Shown in pieces: positions 27,290 to 37,126 of a stretch of DNA of 61,342 nt. The notes below the pieces were generated by a model. That model saw nothing but the letters and a program-made list of their open reading frames with translations. It ran no database searches and was not told where the DNA came from. Numbering within the stretch: the stretch's first letter is position 1; every line of letters starts with the position of its first letter. The DNA is from Candidatus Burkholderia humilis (GTDB lineage: Bacteria > Pseudomonadota > Gammaproteobacteria > Burkholderiales > Burkholderiaceae). The stretch is from NCBI GenBank assembly GCA_001184405.1, contig LFMX01000026.1, positions 1 through 61,342 on the forward strand. Direction: 5' to 3'. Position numbers and translations under genes: made by a program.

Positions 27290-27635
27290 GCCAGCTCACG
27301 CGGGAAGCGGTGTGCGTGAACGCAACGCAACGCAAGCGGACGGGGAAGCCGTCGTCTTCTTCGTCCGATGCGACGGCAAGCCACACGGCTATCTCAACCG
27401 CTGCGCGCACGTGCCAATGGAACTCGACTGGAACGAGGGTCAGTTCTTCGAAAGCTCGGGCTTATTATACTTGATGTGCGCCACGCACGGCGCGATTTAC
27501 GAGCCGGATACTGGCAAATGCGTCGGCGGCCCGTGCCGCGGCGGGCGTTTGCGGCACGTCGAAGTGGAGGAGCGCGACACGCCGGAAGGCCGCGCGGTCT
27601 TTTGGCTCCCCGATGACACGCTGCGTCCCGCTTGA
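27286..27635 (+). pseudogene. Rieske [2Fe-2S] ferredoxin-like protein, frameshifted by a 5-bp repeat
   Basis: A small Rieske-type protein. Both cluster motifs are present: CAHVPMELDW and CATHGAIYEPDTGKCVGGPC. The natural start overlaps the previous stop (ATGA at 27286), giving MSQLTREAVCVNATQ. That frame derails in a triple CGCAA repeat (27321-27335). Removing one CGCAA unit makes the reading continuous (VCVNATQADGEAVVFFV), so one extra unit explains the break. A GTG at 27312 opens the Rieske frame for 107 residues, but no ribosome binding site is visible. Residual expression cannot be excluded. Confidence 0.75.
27321..27335 (+). repeat. CGCAA x3 pentanucleotide repeat
   Basis: Three tandem CGCAA units within the start of the Rieske gene. 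Two units keep the frame and three break it, so slippage here switches the gene off and could switch it back. Confidence 0.75.
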
Positions 27636-27661
27636 TTTCTCTTTCTTCTAATTAATAACCC

Positions 27662-28624
27662 ATGTCCGACAATCTTCCGCCGCGCGGCAACGATAACTGG
27701 GAGTGCGACGCGCTCGAACGCATCGCGATGGCCGCGGTGCGCGAACAGCGCGCGGCCCGGCGCTGGCGCATTTTCTTTCGCTTCGTGTTTCTCGGCGTGC
27801 TCGCCGTGATCGCGTTCGGCGTGTTCAATTTCACCGGCGATCGCGTGGCGAAGGCGAGCAAGCACACGGCGCTCGTCGATCTTCAAGGCGAGATTTCATC
27901 GAATAGCGATGCCAGCGCCGACAACATCGGCGGCGCGCTCGAAAGCGCGTTCGAGGCCGAAGGCACCGCGGGCGTGATCCTGCGCATCAACAGCCCGGGC
28001 GGCTCGCCGGTGCAGGCGGGCATTATGTTCAACGAAATCAATCGTTTGCGCGCGAAGTATCCGAAAACGCCGCTGTATGTCGTCGTCGATGACATGTGCG
28101 CGTCGGGCGGTTATTACGTCGCGGCAGCAGCCGACAAGATTTACGTGGACAAGGCGAGCATCGTCGGGTCGATCGGCGTGCTGATGGACGGCTTCGGCTT
28201 CACGGGACTCATGGACAAGCTCGGTATTCAGCGCCGCATGCATACGTCGGGTTCGAACAAGGGCGCGTTCGATCCGTTCTCGCCCGAAACGCCCACCATG
28301 AACGCGCACGCGCAGGACATGCTCGATCAGATCCACACGCAGTTCATCAATGCCGTCAAGCAAGGCCGCGGCCAGCGTCTGAAGGACGATCCGGATCTCT
28401 TCACCGGCATGTTCTGGACGGGCGAGAAGAGCATCGCGCTTGGTCTCGCGGACGGGCTTGGCGACGCGAATTACGTGGCGCGCGAAATCATCAAACAGCC
28501 GGATATCGTCGATTACACGCAGAAGGAAAGCATCAGCGAGCGCGTGGTGAAGCGCTTCGGCGCGTCGGTCGGCGACGCCACTGTGCGTGCCCTGACGCTC
28601 GACGGCAAACCGCACCTGCACTAA
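27662..28624 (+). CDS. S49-family (SppA/SohB-like) membrane peptidase
   Basis: A 320-residue serine protease of family S49, which degrades signal peptides or membrane-protein fragments at the periplasmic side. It has a cytoplasmic N-terminus, one membrane helix (WRIFFRFVFLGVLAVIAFGVF, about residues 37-57) and the peptidase domain. The domain shows GVILRINSPGGSPVQAG and the nucleophile Ser in DDMCASGGYYVAAAADKIY, followed by the candidate base Lys in VDKASIVGSIGV. It follows the Rieske gene closely and is convergent with the methylase gene. Intact; exact substrate unknown. Confidence 0.88.
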   Translation: MSDNLPPRGNDNWECDALERIAMAAVREQRAARRWRIFFRFVFLGVLAVIAFGVFNFTGDRVAKASKHTALVDLQGEISSNSDASADNIGGALESAFEAEGTAGVILRINSPGGSPVQAGIMFNEINRLRAKYPKTPLYVVVDDMCASGGYYVAAAADKIYVDKASIVGSIGVLMDGFGFTGLMDKLGIQRRMHTSGSNKGAFDPFSPETPTMNAHAQDMLDQIHTQFINAVKQGRGQRLKDDPDLFTGMFWTGEKSIALGLADGLGDANYVAREIIKQPDIVDYTQKESISERVVKRFGASVGDATVRALTLDGKPHLH

Positions 28625-28627
28625 TTT

Positions 28628-29347
28628 TTACGATGCCAGCAGCAGGAAGATGGCCGGGCGCTTGTGCAATTCGGGCGCGGCGGCTTTCTTCCAGTTCGCC
28701 GCCGTGCGCGTGACGATGGTTTCCCGCGGCAAAGTCAGATCGACGGCGACGCAAATCAGCGTGGACGGCGCGCAAATCGCAATCAGCGTCTCGAGCATCG
28801 CCTTATTGCGATACGGCGTTTCGATAAAAATCTGCGTTTGATTCGCCTTGTGCGACAGGTTTTCCAGTTCGCGCAGCCGTTTGCCGCGCTCGGCGGCGTC
28901 CACAGGCAGATAGCCGTTGAACGCAAAGCTCTGGCCGTTCATGCCGGAAGCCATCAGCGCGAGCAGAATCGAGTTTGGTCCGACGAACGGCACCACTTTC
29001 ACGTTGCGTTCGTGCGCGCGACGTACGAGCAGCGCGCCCGGATCGGCGACGGCGGGGCAGCCGGCTTCCGAGACCAGACCGGCGTCGGCGCCATCCAAAA
29101 TCGGTTTGAGCAGCTTGTCGATTTCGGCGGGCGGCGTGTTCACATTCAGCTCGCGCACTTCGATTTCCTGAATCGGCCGCGTCGTGCCGACTTTCTTCAA
29201 AAACGCGCGCGTGGTTTTCGCGTTTTCGCCGATGTAATAACCGAGCGCCGCCGCCTGCGCGCGCACCGGATCGGGCAGAACGTGCGCGAGCGCGTCGGCA
29301 TCGCCTTCGCCGAGCGTGTTCGGAATCAGATAGAGAATGCCGCTCAT
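28628..29347 (-). CDS. SAM-dependent methyltransferase of the tetrapyrrole methylase fold (RsmI-related)
   Basis: A 239-residue protein similar to RsmI/YraL-type enzymes. It starts MSGILYLIPNTLGEGD. Family-like parts are AGLVSEAGCPAVADPGALLV, VPFVGPNSILLALMASGMNG and QIFIETPYRNKAMLETLIAI. The fold fits a SAM-dependent methylase; the substrate may be rRNA but is not proven. It ends four bases after the convergent S49 gene and overlaps maf (ATGA), so maf and this gene are co-translated. Intact. Confidence 0.82.
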   Translation of the reverse strand: MSGILYLIPNTLGEGDADALAHVLPDPVRAQAAALGYYIGENAKTTRAFLKKVGTTRPIQEIEVRELNVNTPPAEIDKLLKPILDGADAGLVSEAGCPAVADPGALLVRRAHERNVKVVPFVGPNSILLALMASGMNGQSFAFNGYLPVDAAERGKRLRELENLSHKANQTQIFIETPYRNKAMLETLIAICAPSTLICVAVDLTLPRETIVTRTAANWKKAAAPELHKRPAIFLLLAS

Positions 29348-29958
29348 GCGGATGCTCCCAGAATCGAAAAACCGGCTGCGCGCAGCATTTTCGTGAGCGC
29401 GATCAGCGGCAAACCGATGAGCGCGGTCGGATCGTCGGATTCGATCGCGTCCAGGAGCGCGATGCCCAAGCCTTCGGATTTCGCGCTTCCGGCGCAGTCG
29501 TACGGCGTTTCCGCGCGCAGATATGTTTCGATTTCGACGTCCGAGTAGTCACGAAAACGCACGCGCGTGACGATATCGGTGGATTGCGCGTGGTCCGTGC
29601 GGCTATCGAACACGCACAGCGCACTGTGAAATTCGACGCTGCGCCCACGCATCGCCTGCAACTGCGCGACGGCGTTCTCGTGTGTACCGGGCTTGCCGAT
29701 CTGTTTGCCGTCGAAGGTCGCGACCCAATCGGAACCAATGACGATCGCCGCGCCCGGCGCCTTTTCTGCGACGGCGCGCGCCTTCGCGACGGACAGCCGC
29801 AGCGCCGTCTGCTCGGGCGTTTCGCCGTCGAGCGGAGTTTCATCGACATCGGGCGAAACGACGTCGAACGGCACGCGCAGATGTTCGAGCAATTCGCGTC
29901 GATACGGTGAACTGGACGTCAGAATCAGGCGCGGCGGCGTATTTGAAACGTCGGACAT
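29344..29958 (-). CDS. maf: Maf-family nucleotide pyrophosphatase (YceF-like)
   Basis: A 204-residue Maf protein; the YceF subgroup hydrolyses m7GTP and similar modified nucleotides. Characteristic residues are LTSSSPYRRELLEHL near the N-terminus, SPDVDETPLDGETP, the Lys in SVAKARAVA, IGSDWVATFDGKQIGKPGTH and RFRDYSDVEIETYL. It lies opposite the yceD-rpmF-plsX operon, the same neighbourhood as in other proteobacteria. Intact. Confidence 0.92.
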   Translation of the reverse strand: MSDVSNTPPRLILTSSSPYRRELLEHLRVPFDVVSPDVDETPLDGETPEQTALRLSVAKARAVAEKAPGAAIVIGSDWVATFDGKQIGKPGTHENAVAQLQAMRGRSVEFHSALCVFDSRTDHAQSTDIVTRVRFRDYSDVEIETYLRAETPYDCAGSAKSEGLGIALLDAIESDDPTALIGLPLIALTKMLRAAGFSILGASA

Positions 29959-30018
29959 GGAGCAAAACCGGCAAAAATGGATGAAAAAACGACGGCACGC
30001 GGACGCGCCCTTAAGTAT

Positions 30019-30047
30019 TTGACTCGAAAGAAAAACCCTGCTATAAT
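30019..30047 (+). promoter_or_regulatory. sigma-70 promoter of the yceD-rpmF-plsX-fab cluster
   Basis: TTGACT (30019-30024), a 17-base spacer and a perfect TATAAT (30042-30047). It is the strongest promoter seen in the window. It lies in the 299-base maf-yceD gap, leaving a leader of about 200 bases before yceD. Confidence 0.85.
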
Positions 30048-30257
30048 TTTAAGTTTTTAATCGGTACGTGCGCAGGTCGAACCTGTTTGCATCGTTCGAT
30101 GAATCCGGCCAGCAGCTTAAGTCGGCACAGCACGAATGCTGACATCATGGAAATTCGGGCAAGCCACGCCTGCATCACGGCGGTTTGCCGGTGCATACTA
30201 AGCGCTCACCGGAAGCACTAACTAGCAAGGCCCAAGCAGGAGCGCACATGAAAACCT

Positions 30258-30847
30258 GTGAGCCCCGCCGATCCGCGCGCGCTCGATATTTACGAATTCG
30301 CCAAGAGCGGCAGGCAATCGGCCGGTGCGCTGCGCGTTCGCAGATGCCGCGCATGTTAGCCGAAGTGCCGGCAGATGCGCCAGACCGCGACACCGTGTTC
30401 ACTTGGCAGGCCGAGGGCTCGACTCAGCCGGAATTGCAGGACAACGGCGTGGAAGCGCCGCCGCCGTATCTGCGCCTCGCGGTGCACGGCTCGCTGTGGC
30501 TCACATGCCAGCACTGTCTTCAGCCGTACTCGCAACATCTCGATGTTGATGCAACCTATCGGATCGTGGCGACGGAAGAAGAAGCGGATGAATACCCGCT
30601 CGACGACGATGAAGTGGAAGTGATCGTGGGCTCGCGCCAGTTCGATCTCGTCGACTTCATCGAAGAGGAATTGTTGCTGTCTTTGCCGCTCGTGCCCAAG
30701 CACACCGTCTGTCCGGAAACGCATGAAAGTCTGCTGCCGGTCAGCGACGAAGCGGAAGAAGACAGCGGCGAAGAAGTCGAGAAACCGAATCCGTTTGCCG
30801 TGCTGGAGAAGCTCAAATCGAGCGATCCGGGCGGCAAGAAGCATTGA
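30258..30847 (+). pseudogene. yceD: YceD (DUF177) protein, frameshifted near N-terminus
   Basis: YceD is linked to 23S rRNA accumulation and is usually co-transcribed with rpmF. The expected N-terminus (SPADPRALDIYEFAKSGRQS, then AGALRV) reads from a GTG at 30258 and ends in a stop near 30360. One extra T near 30331 would join it to the main frame, which runs from SQMPRMLAEVPADAP through the Cys pair TCQHCLQPYSQ, the acidic EEEADEYPLDDDEVEV and DLVDFIEEELLLSLPLVPKH to FAVLEKLKSSDPGGKKH. A start at 30185 or 30248 would translate the main frame with a foreign N-terminus. Confidence 0.75.
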
Positions 30848-30980
30848 TGTAGCGCAGGCGAAGTATCCGCCGAACGCGAACTCCCGCTTCTGGCGGTGGG
30901 CCAAGCGACCCTGAAGTTCCTCTCCGCGAACGCGGAGAGAGGCCCTGTGTTAAGATTCGCAAAATTTTTCTGGAGTAGTC

Positions 30981-31160
30981 ATGGCAGTTCAGCAAAACAA
31001 GAAGTCGCCGTCGAAGCGCGGCATGCACCGTTCCCACGACTTCCTGACGGGCGCTCCGCTGGCCGTCGAACCGAGCACGGGCGAAGTGCATCTGCGTCAC
31101 CACGTGAGCCCGAACGGCTACTACCGTGGCAAGAAAGTCGTCAAGACGAAGAACGACTAA
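30981..31160 (+). CDS. rpmF: 50S ribosomal protein L32
   Basis: A 59-residue L32 ([20 protein letters not shown] at the N-terminus, then [15 protein letters not shown]). GGAG lies six bases before the ATG. It is a component of the large ribosomal subunit and lies in the standard yceD-rpmF-plsX order. It lacks the zinc-binding cysteines of some L32 types. Intact, and too short to be caught by 60-codon cut-offs. Confidence 0.97.
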   Translation: MAVQQNKKSPSKRGMHRSHDFLTGAPLAVEPSTGEVHLRHHVSPNGYYRGKKVVKTKND

Positions 31161-31300
31161 GCGTTCATCGTCACTCGAGCTGCATGCGCGTCACCGTTTC
31201 GCGGTCGTGCGCGCCGCGGCACGCTTTTGACACTTTCCCGGTACGACAAGAAGGCGGCATTTCACTGCCGCTTTTTTGTGCCTGAAATTCGTCGCTTTCC

Positions 31301-32419
31301 ATGACCGTAAAGATAACCATTGACTGCATGGGAGGCGACCACGGACCGTCCGTGACCGTTCCTGCTGCCGTCAATTTCGTGCGCTCGCATCCCGACGCGC
31401 ACCTGATGCTCGTCGGCATCGAACAAGCGATTCGTGCGCAACTCAAGAAGTCGAAAGCCGTCGACGAGCCGCGGTTGACCGTCGTTCCCGCGACCGAAGT
31501 GGTCGCGATGGACGATCCGGTCGAAGTCGCCCTGCGCAAAAAGAAAGATTCATCCATGCGCGTCGCCCTGAACCTCGTGAAGGAAGGCGAAGCGCAAACC
31601 TGCATTTCCGCTGGGAACACGGGCGCGCTCATGGCCGTTTCGCGCTATGTGCTGAAGACGCTCGCGGGTATTGAACGGCCGGCCATCGCGTTCGCGATGC
31701 CTAGCCAGAAGGGCTATACCACCGTCCTCGATCTCGGCGCCAACGTCGATTGCGAACCCGAGCATCTGCTCCAGTTCGCCGAAATGGGCCACGCGCTCGT
31801 CTCGGCGATCGAAGGGTGCGAGCGGCCGACCATCGGCTTGCTCAACATCGGCGAAGAAGTCATCAAGGGCAACGAAACGATCAAGCGCGCGGGCGAACTG
31901 CTGCGCGCGAGCACGCTCAATTTCTACGGCAACGTGGAAGGCAACGACATCTATAAAGGCACGACCGATGTCGTCGTGTGCGATGGTTTCGTCGGCAACG
32001 TCGCACTGAAGACGTCGGAAGGGCTGGCGAAGATGCTTGCCGACATCATCAAGGAAGAGTTCAGCCACTCGCTGTCCTCGAAGCTGATGGCGCTCGTCGC
32101 CATGCCCGTGCTCAAGCGTTTCAAATGGCGCGTCGATCCCGCGCAATATAACGGCGCGGCGCTGCTCGGCCTGCGCGGGCTCGTCATCAAGAGTCACGGT
32201 TCCGCGGAAGCCTTCGGGTTTGAGTGGGCTATCAAACGCGGGTATGATGCCGTCAAAAATGGCGTGCTCGAATGCCTGGTGCGCGCGATGGAGGAGAATG
32301 CGCCTCCCGCACGCGATGCATCGAACGCCGACGGCACCTCTCCAGCCGCAGCCGCAGATCAGCCGGCTTCGCAGAATCCGCCGGACGCGTCCGGAACTGC
32401 GCTACACACGAAGGCATAA
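31301..32419 (+). CDS. plsX: phosphate acyltransferase PlsX
   Basis: PlsX makes acyl-phosphate from acyl-ACP for phospholipid synthesis. The 372-residue protein starts [20 protein letters not shown]. It has [36 protein letters not shown] and [20 protein letters not shown]. The C-terminus has a Pro/Ala-rich extension (residues 340-372). Its TAA overlaps the fabH ATG (TAATG), indicating coupling. Intact. Confidence 0.96.
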   Translation: MTVKITIDCMGGDHGPSVTVPAAVNFVRSHPDAHLMLVGIEQAIRAQLKKSKAVDEPRLTVVPATEVVAMDDPVEVALRKKKDSSMRVALNLVKEGEAQTCISAGNTGALMAVSRYVLKTLAGIERPAIAFAMPSQKGYTTVLDLGANVDCEPEHLLQFAEMGHALVSAIEGCERPTIGLLNIGEEVIKGNETIKRAGELLRASTLNFYGNVEGNDIYKGTTDVVVCDGFVGNVALKTSEGLAKMLADIIKEEFSHSLSSKLMALVAMPVLKRFKWRVDPAQYNGAALLGLRGLVIKSHGSAEAFGFEWAIKRGYDAVKNGVLECLVRAMEENAPPARDASNADGTSPAAAADQPASQNPPDASGTALHTKA

Positions 32420-33408
32420 TGGCTCAATCCAATCTATACGCTCGCGTGCTCGGCACCGGCAGTTATCTGCCATCCGAGCGCGTCACGAATCAGGCATTGG
32501 CGGACCGTCTCGCAAAGCAGGGCGTTGAGACGAGCGACGAGTGGATCGTCGCGCGCACCGGCATTCATGCCCGCCACTTCGCCGCGCCCGATCAAACCAC
32601 CAGCGACCTCGCGCTGATCGCTTCGCAAAAGGCGATCGAGGCGGCGGGCGTCGATCCACAAAGCATCGATCTGATCATCGTGGCAACGTCCACGCCGGAC
32701 TTCGTGTTTCCGAGCACGGCGTGTCTGCTGCAGAACAAGCTGGGCATCAAGAACAACGGCGCGGCGTTCGACGTGCAGGCCGTGTGCTCCGGTTTCGCTT
32801 ATGCGGTCGCGACGGCGGATAGTTTCATCCGCAGCGGCATGCATCGCACGGCGCTCGTCGTCGGTACGGAAACGTTCTCGCGCATTCTCGATTTCAATGA
32901 TCGCACCACCTGCGTGCTGTTCGGCGATGGCGCGGGCGCGGTCATCATGCAGGCATCGGACGAGCCGGGCGTGCTTGCGAGCGCGCTGCACGCGGACGGC
33001 AGCCATTCGGGCATTCTGTGCACGCCGGGCAATGTGAACGGTGGCGTGGTCGAAGGCAGCGCGTTCCTGCATATGGAGGGACAGGCGGTGTTCAAGCTCG
33101 CCGTCAACGTGCTCGAAAAAGTAGCGATCGAAGCGCTCGAAAAGGCCAAGCTCGCGCCGGAAGACATCGACTGGCTGATTCCGCATCAGGCCAATATCCG
33201 CATCATGCAGAGCACGTGCCGCAAGCTGCATCTGCCGCCGGAGCGCATGGTCGTGACGGTCGGCGAGCACGGCAACACGTCGGCGGCATCGATTCCGCTC
33301 GCGCTCGACGTCGCGGTGCGCGACGGCCGCATCAAGCGCGACGACAACGTGCTGATCGAAGGCGTGGGCGGCGGCTTTACGTGGGGTGCGTCGATTTTCC
33401 GCTACTGA
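32419..33408 (+). CDS. fabH: 3-oxoacyl-ACP synthase III
   Basis: FabH condenses acetyl-CoA with malonyl-ACP to start type II fatty-acid synthesis. The 329-residue enzyme begins [18 protein letters not shown]. The catalytic triad is visible: Cys in [14 protein letters not shown], His in [12 protein letters not shown] and Asn in [15 protein letters not shown]. The end [13 protein letters not shown] is typical. The start at 32419 overlaps the plsX stop; longer readings run inside plsX. Intact. Confidence 0.97.
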   Translation: MAQSNLYARVLGTGSYLPSERVTNQALADRLAKQGVETSDEWIVARTGIHARHFAAPDQTTSDLALIASQKAIEAAGVDPQSIDLIIVATSTPDFVFPSTACLLQNKLGIKNNGAAFDVQAVCSGFAYAVATADSFIRSGMHRTALVVGTETFSRILDFNDRTTCVLFGDGAGAVIMQASDEPGVLASALHADGSHSGILCTPGNVNGGVVEGSAFLHMEGQAVFKLAVNVLEKVAIEALEKAKLAPEDIDWLIPHQANIRIMQSTCRKLHLPPERMVVTVGEHGNTSAASIPLALDVAVRDGRIKRDDNVLIEGVGGGFTWGASIFRY

Positions 33409-33527
33409 TCGCGTGTAACGATCCTCTTCAATCAATCGCAACTGATCCTTTCTCACGAACCACGCCGCGCGCCGGTCGAGCGCGCGCAGTGAGGACATCG
33501 GGATCATTCCAATTCAACGAGGACGAT

Positions 33528-34460
33528 ATGAAATTTGCGTTCGTTTTTCCGGGCCAGGGCTCGCAATCGATCGGCATGCTGAATGCATTCGCCGATCACG
33601 CCATCGTGCGCGAAACCGTGCAGCAGGCGTCCGACGCGCTCGGTCAGGATCTCGGCAAGCTGATCGCCGAAGGTCCGGCCGAAGAGCTCAATCTCACGAC
33701 CAACACGCAGCCCGTCATGCTGACGGCGGCGTATGCCATCTATCGCGTGTGGGAAAAGGAAACGGGCCTGAAGCCGGTGCTGGTCGCGGGCCACAGCCTC
33801 GGTGAATACACGGCGCTGGTCGCGGCCGGCGCGCTGAATTTCGCCGATGCCGTGCCGCTCGTGCGTTTTCGCGCGCAAGCCATGCAGAACGCAGTGCCGG
33901 TGGGCGAAGGCGGCATGGCCGCCATCCTCGGCCTCGACGATGACACCGTGCGCGCCGTTTGCGCCGAGGCATCGGCGGCGGGCGTGGTCGAAGCCGTCAA
34001 CTTCAACGCGCCCGCGCAAGTGGTGATCGCGGGTTCGAAGGCGGCGGTCGAGAAAGCGTGCGAAGTGGCCAAGGCGAAGGGCGCGAAGCGCGCGCTACCG
34101 CTGCCGGTGTCCGCGCCGTTCCATTCGTCGCTGCTCAAGCCCGCATCGGATCAATTGCGCGACTATTTGGCCAAGGTCGAGATCAAGGCGCCGCAGATTC
34201 CGCTGATCAATAACATCGATGTCGCCGTGGTTTCGGATCCGGCGGCGATCAAGGACGCGCTCGTGCGTCAGGCCGCCGGTCCGGTGCGCTGGGTCGAGTG
34301 CGTGCAGGCGATGGCGAAAGACGGCTTGACGCACGTCATCGAATGCGGTCCGGGCAAAGTGCTCGCGGGTCTGACCAAGCGTATCGACGGCAATCTGGTC
34401 GGCGCTTCGGTGTTCGATCCGGCGGCGCTCGAAGAAACGCGCAAATTGATCGCTGGATAA
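33528..34460 (+). CDS. fabD: malonyl-CoA:ACP transacylase
   Basis: FabD loads malonyl groups onto ACP. The 310-residue enzyme starts MKFAFVFPGQGSQSIGML after GAGGA. The nucleophile Ser lies in VAGHSLGEYTALVAAGAL and the catalytic His in VSAPFHSSLLKP. Further motifs are FRAQAMQNAVPVGEGGMAAI and NFNAPAQVVIAG. The end ECGPGKVLAGLTKRID is normal. Located between fabH and fabG. Intact. Confidence 0.97.
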   Translation: MKFAFVFPGQGSQSIGMLNAFADHAIVRETVQQASDALGQDLGKLIAEGPAEELNLTTNTQPVMLTAAYAIYRVWEKETGLKPVLVAGHSLGEYTALVAAGALNFADAVPLVRFRAQAMQNAVPVGEGGMAAILGLDDDTVRAVCAEASAAGVVEAVNFNAPAQVVIAGSKAAVEKACEVAKAKGAKRALPLPVSAPFHSSLLKPASDQLRDYLAKVEIKAPQIPLINNIDVAVVSDPAAIKDALVRQAAGPVRWVECVQAMAKDGLTHVIECGPGKVLAGLTKRIDGNLVGASVFDPAALEETRKLIAG

Positions 34461-34471
34461 GGAACACGGAC

Positions 34472-35212
34472 ATGAGCCTCGAAAATCAAGTAGCCATCGT
34501 CACGGGCGCGTCGCGCGGCATCGGACGCGCGATTGCGCTCGAACTCGCGAAGCAGGGCGCGACCGTCATCGGCACGGCGACAAGCGAAAGTGGCGCGGCC
34601 GGCATCAGCGAAGCGTTGCAGCAGGCGGGCGGCAAGGGCCGCGGCGCGGTGCTGAACGTGAACGATGCAGCAGCGGCCGATGCGTTCATCGACTCAATCG
34701 TGAAGGAATTCGGCGGACTGAACGTGCTGGTCAACAATGCGGGCATCACGAAGGATCAGCTCGCGATGCGCATGAAGGACGACGAGTTCGACGCCGTCAT
34801 CGACACGAACCTGCGCGCCGTTTTCCGTCTGTCGCGCGTTGTTCTGCGCCCGATGATGAAGGCGCGCGGCGGACGCATCATCAATATCACGTCGGTGGTT
34901 GGCTCTTCGGGTAATCCGGGCCAGGCGAACTATGCCGCCGCGAAGGCGGGCGTCGCGGGCATGACGCGCGCGCTGGCACGGGAAATCGGCAGCCGCGGCA
35001 TTACAGTGAACTGCATCGCGCCGGGTTTCATCGATACCGATATGACCAAGGTTTTGCCCGACGAACAGCGCACCGCGCTCACCGCGTCTATCCCACTTGG
35101 CCGACTGGGCGCGCCGGAAGATATCGCGCATGCTGTGGCGTTCCTGGCATCGCCGTTCGCCGGTTACATCACCGGCACGACGCTGCATGTGAACGGCGGC
35201 ATGTACATGTGA
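34472..35212 (+). CDS. fabG: 3-oxoacyl-ACP reductase
   Basis: FabG reduces 3-oxoacyl-ACP with NADPH. The 246-residue short-chain dehydrogenase has the cofactor loop TGASRGIGRAIALELAK, the structural NNAGIT motif, the catalytic Ser in ITSVVGSSGNPG, the active-site pair Tyr/Lys in QANYAAAKAG, and the end YITGTTLHVNGGMYM. The start at 34472 follows AAGGAAC and lies 11 bases after the fabD stop. Intact. Confidence 0.97.
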   Translation: MSLENQVAIVTGASRGIGRAIALELAKQGATVIGTATSESGAAGISEALQQAGGKGRGAVLNVNDAAAADAFIDSIVKEFGGLNVLVNNAGITKDQLAMRMKDDEFDAVIDTNLRAVFRLSRVVLRPMMKARGGRIINITSVVGSSGNPGQANYAAAKAGVAGMTRALAREIGSRGITVNCIAPGFIDTDMTKVLPDEQRTALTASIPLGRLGAPEDIAHAVAFLASPFAGYITGTTLHVNGGMYM

Positions 35213-35463
35213 TGCTGTAATAGGCATTTCGCTGAAATTCGCTTAATATCCGCGCCGAGACGGGCGCGCGAAATGCTTTCACGGCAAGACGCACACCGCT
35301 CGCCGCGCGGCAGTGAAGAATCGATGCAAACTCGCCGGAAGCCCTCTTGATGAAGCGCGCCGGACGGTGGAGCATGGAACTGACGCTCCGTATTTTGCGG
35401 GTCCAAACCTGATAAAATGCGCGCACTGTATTTTTGAACTTTTTTTACCCCTCGGAGGGCTGC

Positions 35464-35703
35464 ATGGACAACATCGAACAGCGCGTGAAGAAGATCGTCG
35501 CCGAACAACTGGGCGTGGCGGAAGCCGAAATCAAGAACGAAGCGTCGTTCGTGAACGATCTGGGCGCTGACTCGCTCGATACGGTCGAACTCGTGATGGC
35601 GCTGGAAGACGAATTCGGCATGGAAATTCCCGATGAAGAGGCCGAAAAGATCACCACGGTTCAGCAAGCGATCGACTACGCTCGCGCCAACGTCAAGGCC
35701 TAA
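35464..35703 (+). CDS. acpP: acyl carrier protein
   Basis: A 79-residue ACP, the carrier for growing fatty acids. The 4'-phosphopantetheine site is Ser37 in [19 protein letters not shown]. The start at 35464 is chosen because CGGAGGG lies six bases upstream and the N-terminus [18 protein letters not shown] is standard. It sits after a 251-base gap with an AT-rich zone (GATAAAATG near 35412) that may hold its own promoter. The holo-ACP synthase gene is also in this window (48609). Intact. Confidence 0.97.
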
Positions 35704-35772
35704 GACCGGACGCGTCAGCGACTTCCGCATTCTTCATGATCGAAGGATCCTCGCTGCGAAGACCGACATAAC

Positions 35773-35815
35773 AGCCACAGGGCTCACAGGGCAGTTTCCT
35801 GTGGCCGCTGTGGCT
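35773..35815 (+). terminator. nested hairpin between acpP and fabF
   Basis: The outer arms AGCCACAG/CTGTGGCT (35773-35780, 35808-35815) enclose inner arms CACAGG/CCTGTG (35785-35790, 35798-35803). TTTTGTTTTCC follows. It looks like a partial terminator that could lower fabF relative to the abundant acpP message. Confidence 0.65.
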
Positions 35816-35857
35816 TTTGTTTTCCGTCATTCTATGTATTATGGATAAGGGGTTACC

Positions 35858-37096
35858 GTGAGCCGTCGTCGAGTTGTTGTTACAGGCCTTGGCCTCATTT
35901 CGCCTGTCGGCAATACCGTTGCCGACGGCTGGGCCAATCTGGTCGCGGGCAAGTCGGGCATCGCCAATATCACCAAGTTCGACGCCACGAACTTCTCCAC
36001 GCGTTTCGCGGGCGAAGTGAAGGGCTTCAACATCGAGGAGTACATGCCCGCGAAGGAAGCGCGCCATATGGATACGTTCATCCATTACGGCTTCGCGGCG
36101 GGCGTGCAGGCCATGCAGGACAGCGGCCTCGAAATCACCGATGAAAACAGCGAACGCGTCGGCGTGGTGGTCGGCTCGGGCATCGGCGGTTTGCCGATGA
36201 TCGAAGTCACGCAGACCGAACTGCTCAATCGCGGCCCGCGCCGCATCTCGCCGTTCTTCGTGCCGGCGTCGATCATCAACATGATTTCCGGGCATCTGTC
36301 GATCCGCTTCGGTCTGAAAGGCCCGAATCTGTCGATGGTCACGGCATGTACCACCGGCCTGCACTGCATCGGCGAGGCATCGCGCCTGATCGAATACGGC
36401 GATGCGGACGTCATGATCGCGGGCGGGGCGGAAGCGACGGTTTCGCCGCTCGGCATCGGCGGTTTCGCGGCGGCGCGCGCGCTGTCGCAACGCAATGACG
36501 ATCCTTCGACGGCATCGCGTCCGTGGGACACCGACCGCGACGGCTTCGTGCTCGGCGAAGGCGCGGGCGTCATGGTGCTCGAAGAGTACGAACACGCGAA
36601 AAAGCGCGGCGCGAAGATCTACGCCGAAGTGCTCGGCTACGGCATGAGCGGCGACGCGTATCACATGACTACGCCGCCCGAAGATGGCGACGGCGGCCGC
36701 CGCACGATGGTCAACGCGATGAAGAACGCGCAGGTCAACGCGGATCAGGTGAACTACGTCAACGCGCACGGCACGTCCACGCCGCTCGGCGACATCGCGG
36801 AAACAATCGGCATCAAACGGGCGTTCGGCGATGCCGCGAAGAAGGCCGTCATGAACTCCACAAAGTCGATGACCGGTCACCTGCTTGGCGGTGCCGGCGG
36901 TCTGGAATCCGTGTTCACGGTGTTGGCCATCCATAATCAGGTTTCGCCGCCGACCATCAACATCTTCAATCAGGATCCGCAGTGCGACCTGGACTACTGC
37001 GCGAACACCGCGCGGGAAATGAAGATCGATGTCGCGGTGAAGAATTCGTTCGGCTTCGGCGGCACGAACGGTTCGCTGGTTTTCAAACGTCACTAA
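35858..37096 (+). CDS. fabF: 3-oxoacyl-ACP synthase II
   Basis: FabF is the main elongation condensing enzyme. The 412-residue protein starts at a GTG (35858) preceded by AAGGGG. It has [20 protein letters not shown], the catalytic Cys in [18 protein letters not shown], His in [12 protein letters not shown], and Lys/His in [16 protein letters not shown]. The end [17 protein letters not shown] is standard. Intact. Confidence 0.97.
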   Translation: MSRRRVVVTGLGLISPVGNTVADGWANLVAGKSGIANITKFDATNFSTRFAGEVKGFNIEEYMPAKEARHMDTFIHYGFAAGVQAMQDSGLEITDENSERVGVVVGSGIGGLPMIEVTQTELLNRGPRRISPFFVPASIINMISGHLSIRFGLKGPNLSMVTACTTGLHCIGEASRLIEYGDADVMIAGGAEATVSPLGIGGFAAARALSQRNDDPSTASRPWDTDRDGFVLGEGAGVMVLEEYEHAKKRGAKIYAEVLGYGMSGDAYHMTTPPEDGDGGRRTMVNAMKNAQVNADQVNYVNAHGTSTPLGDIAETIGIKRAFGDAAKKAVMNSTKSMTGHLLGGAGGLESVFTVLAIHNQVSPPTINIFNQDPQCDLDYCANTAREMKIDVAVKNSFGFGGTNGSLVFKRH

Positions 37097-37126
37097 GCGC
37101 GGCGTGCTCGTCGGAACGGAAACGGC

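Noticed and set aside
27286..27635. Programmed ribosomal frameshifting in the Rieske gene
   Set aside because: No slippery heptamer or downstream pseudoknot is apparent, and a single CGCAA unit accounts for the change.
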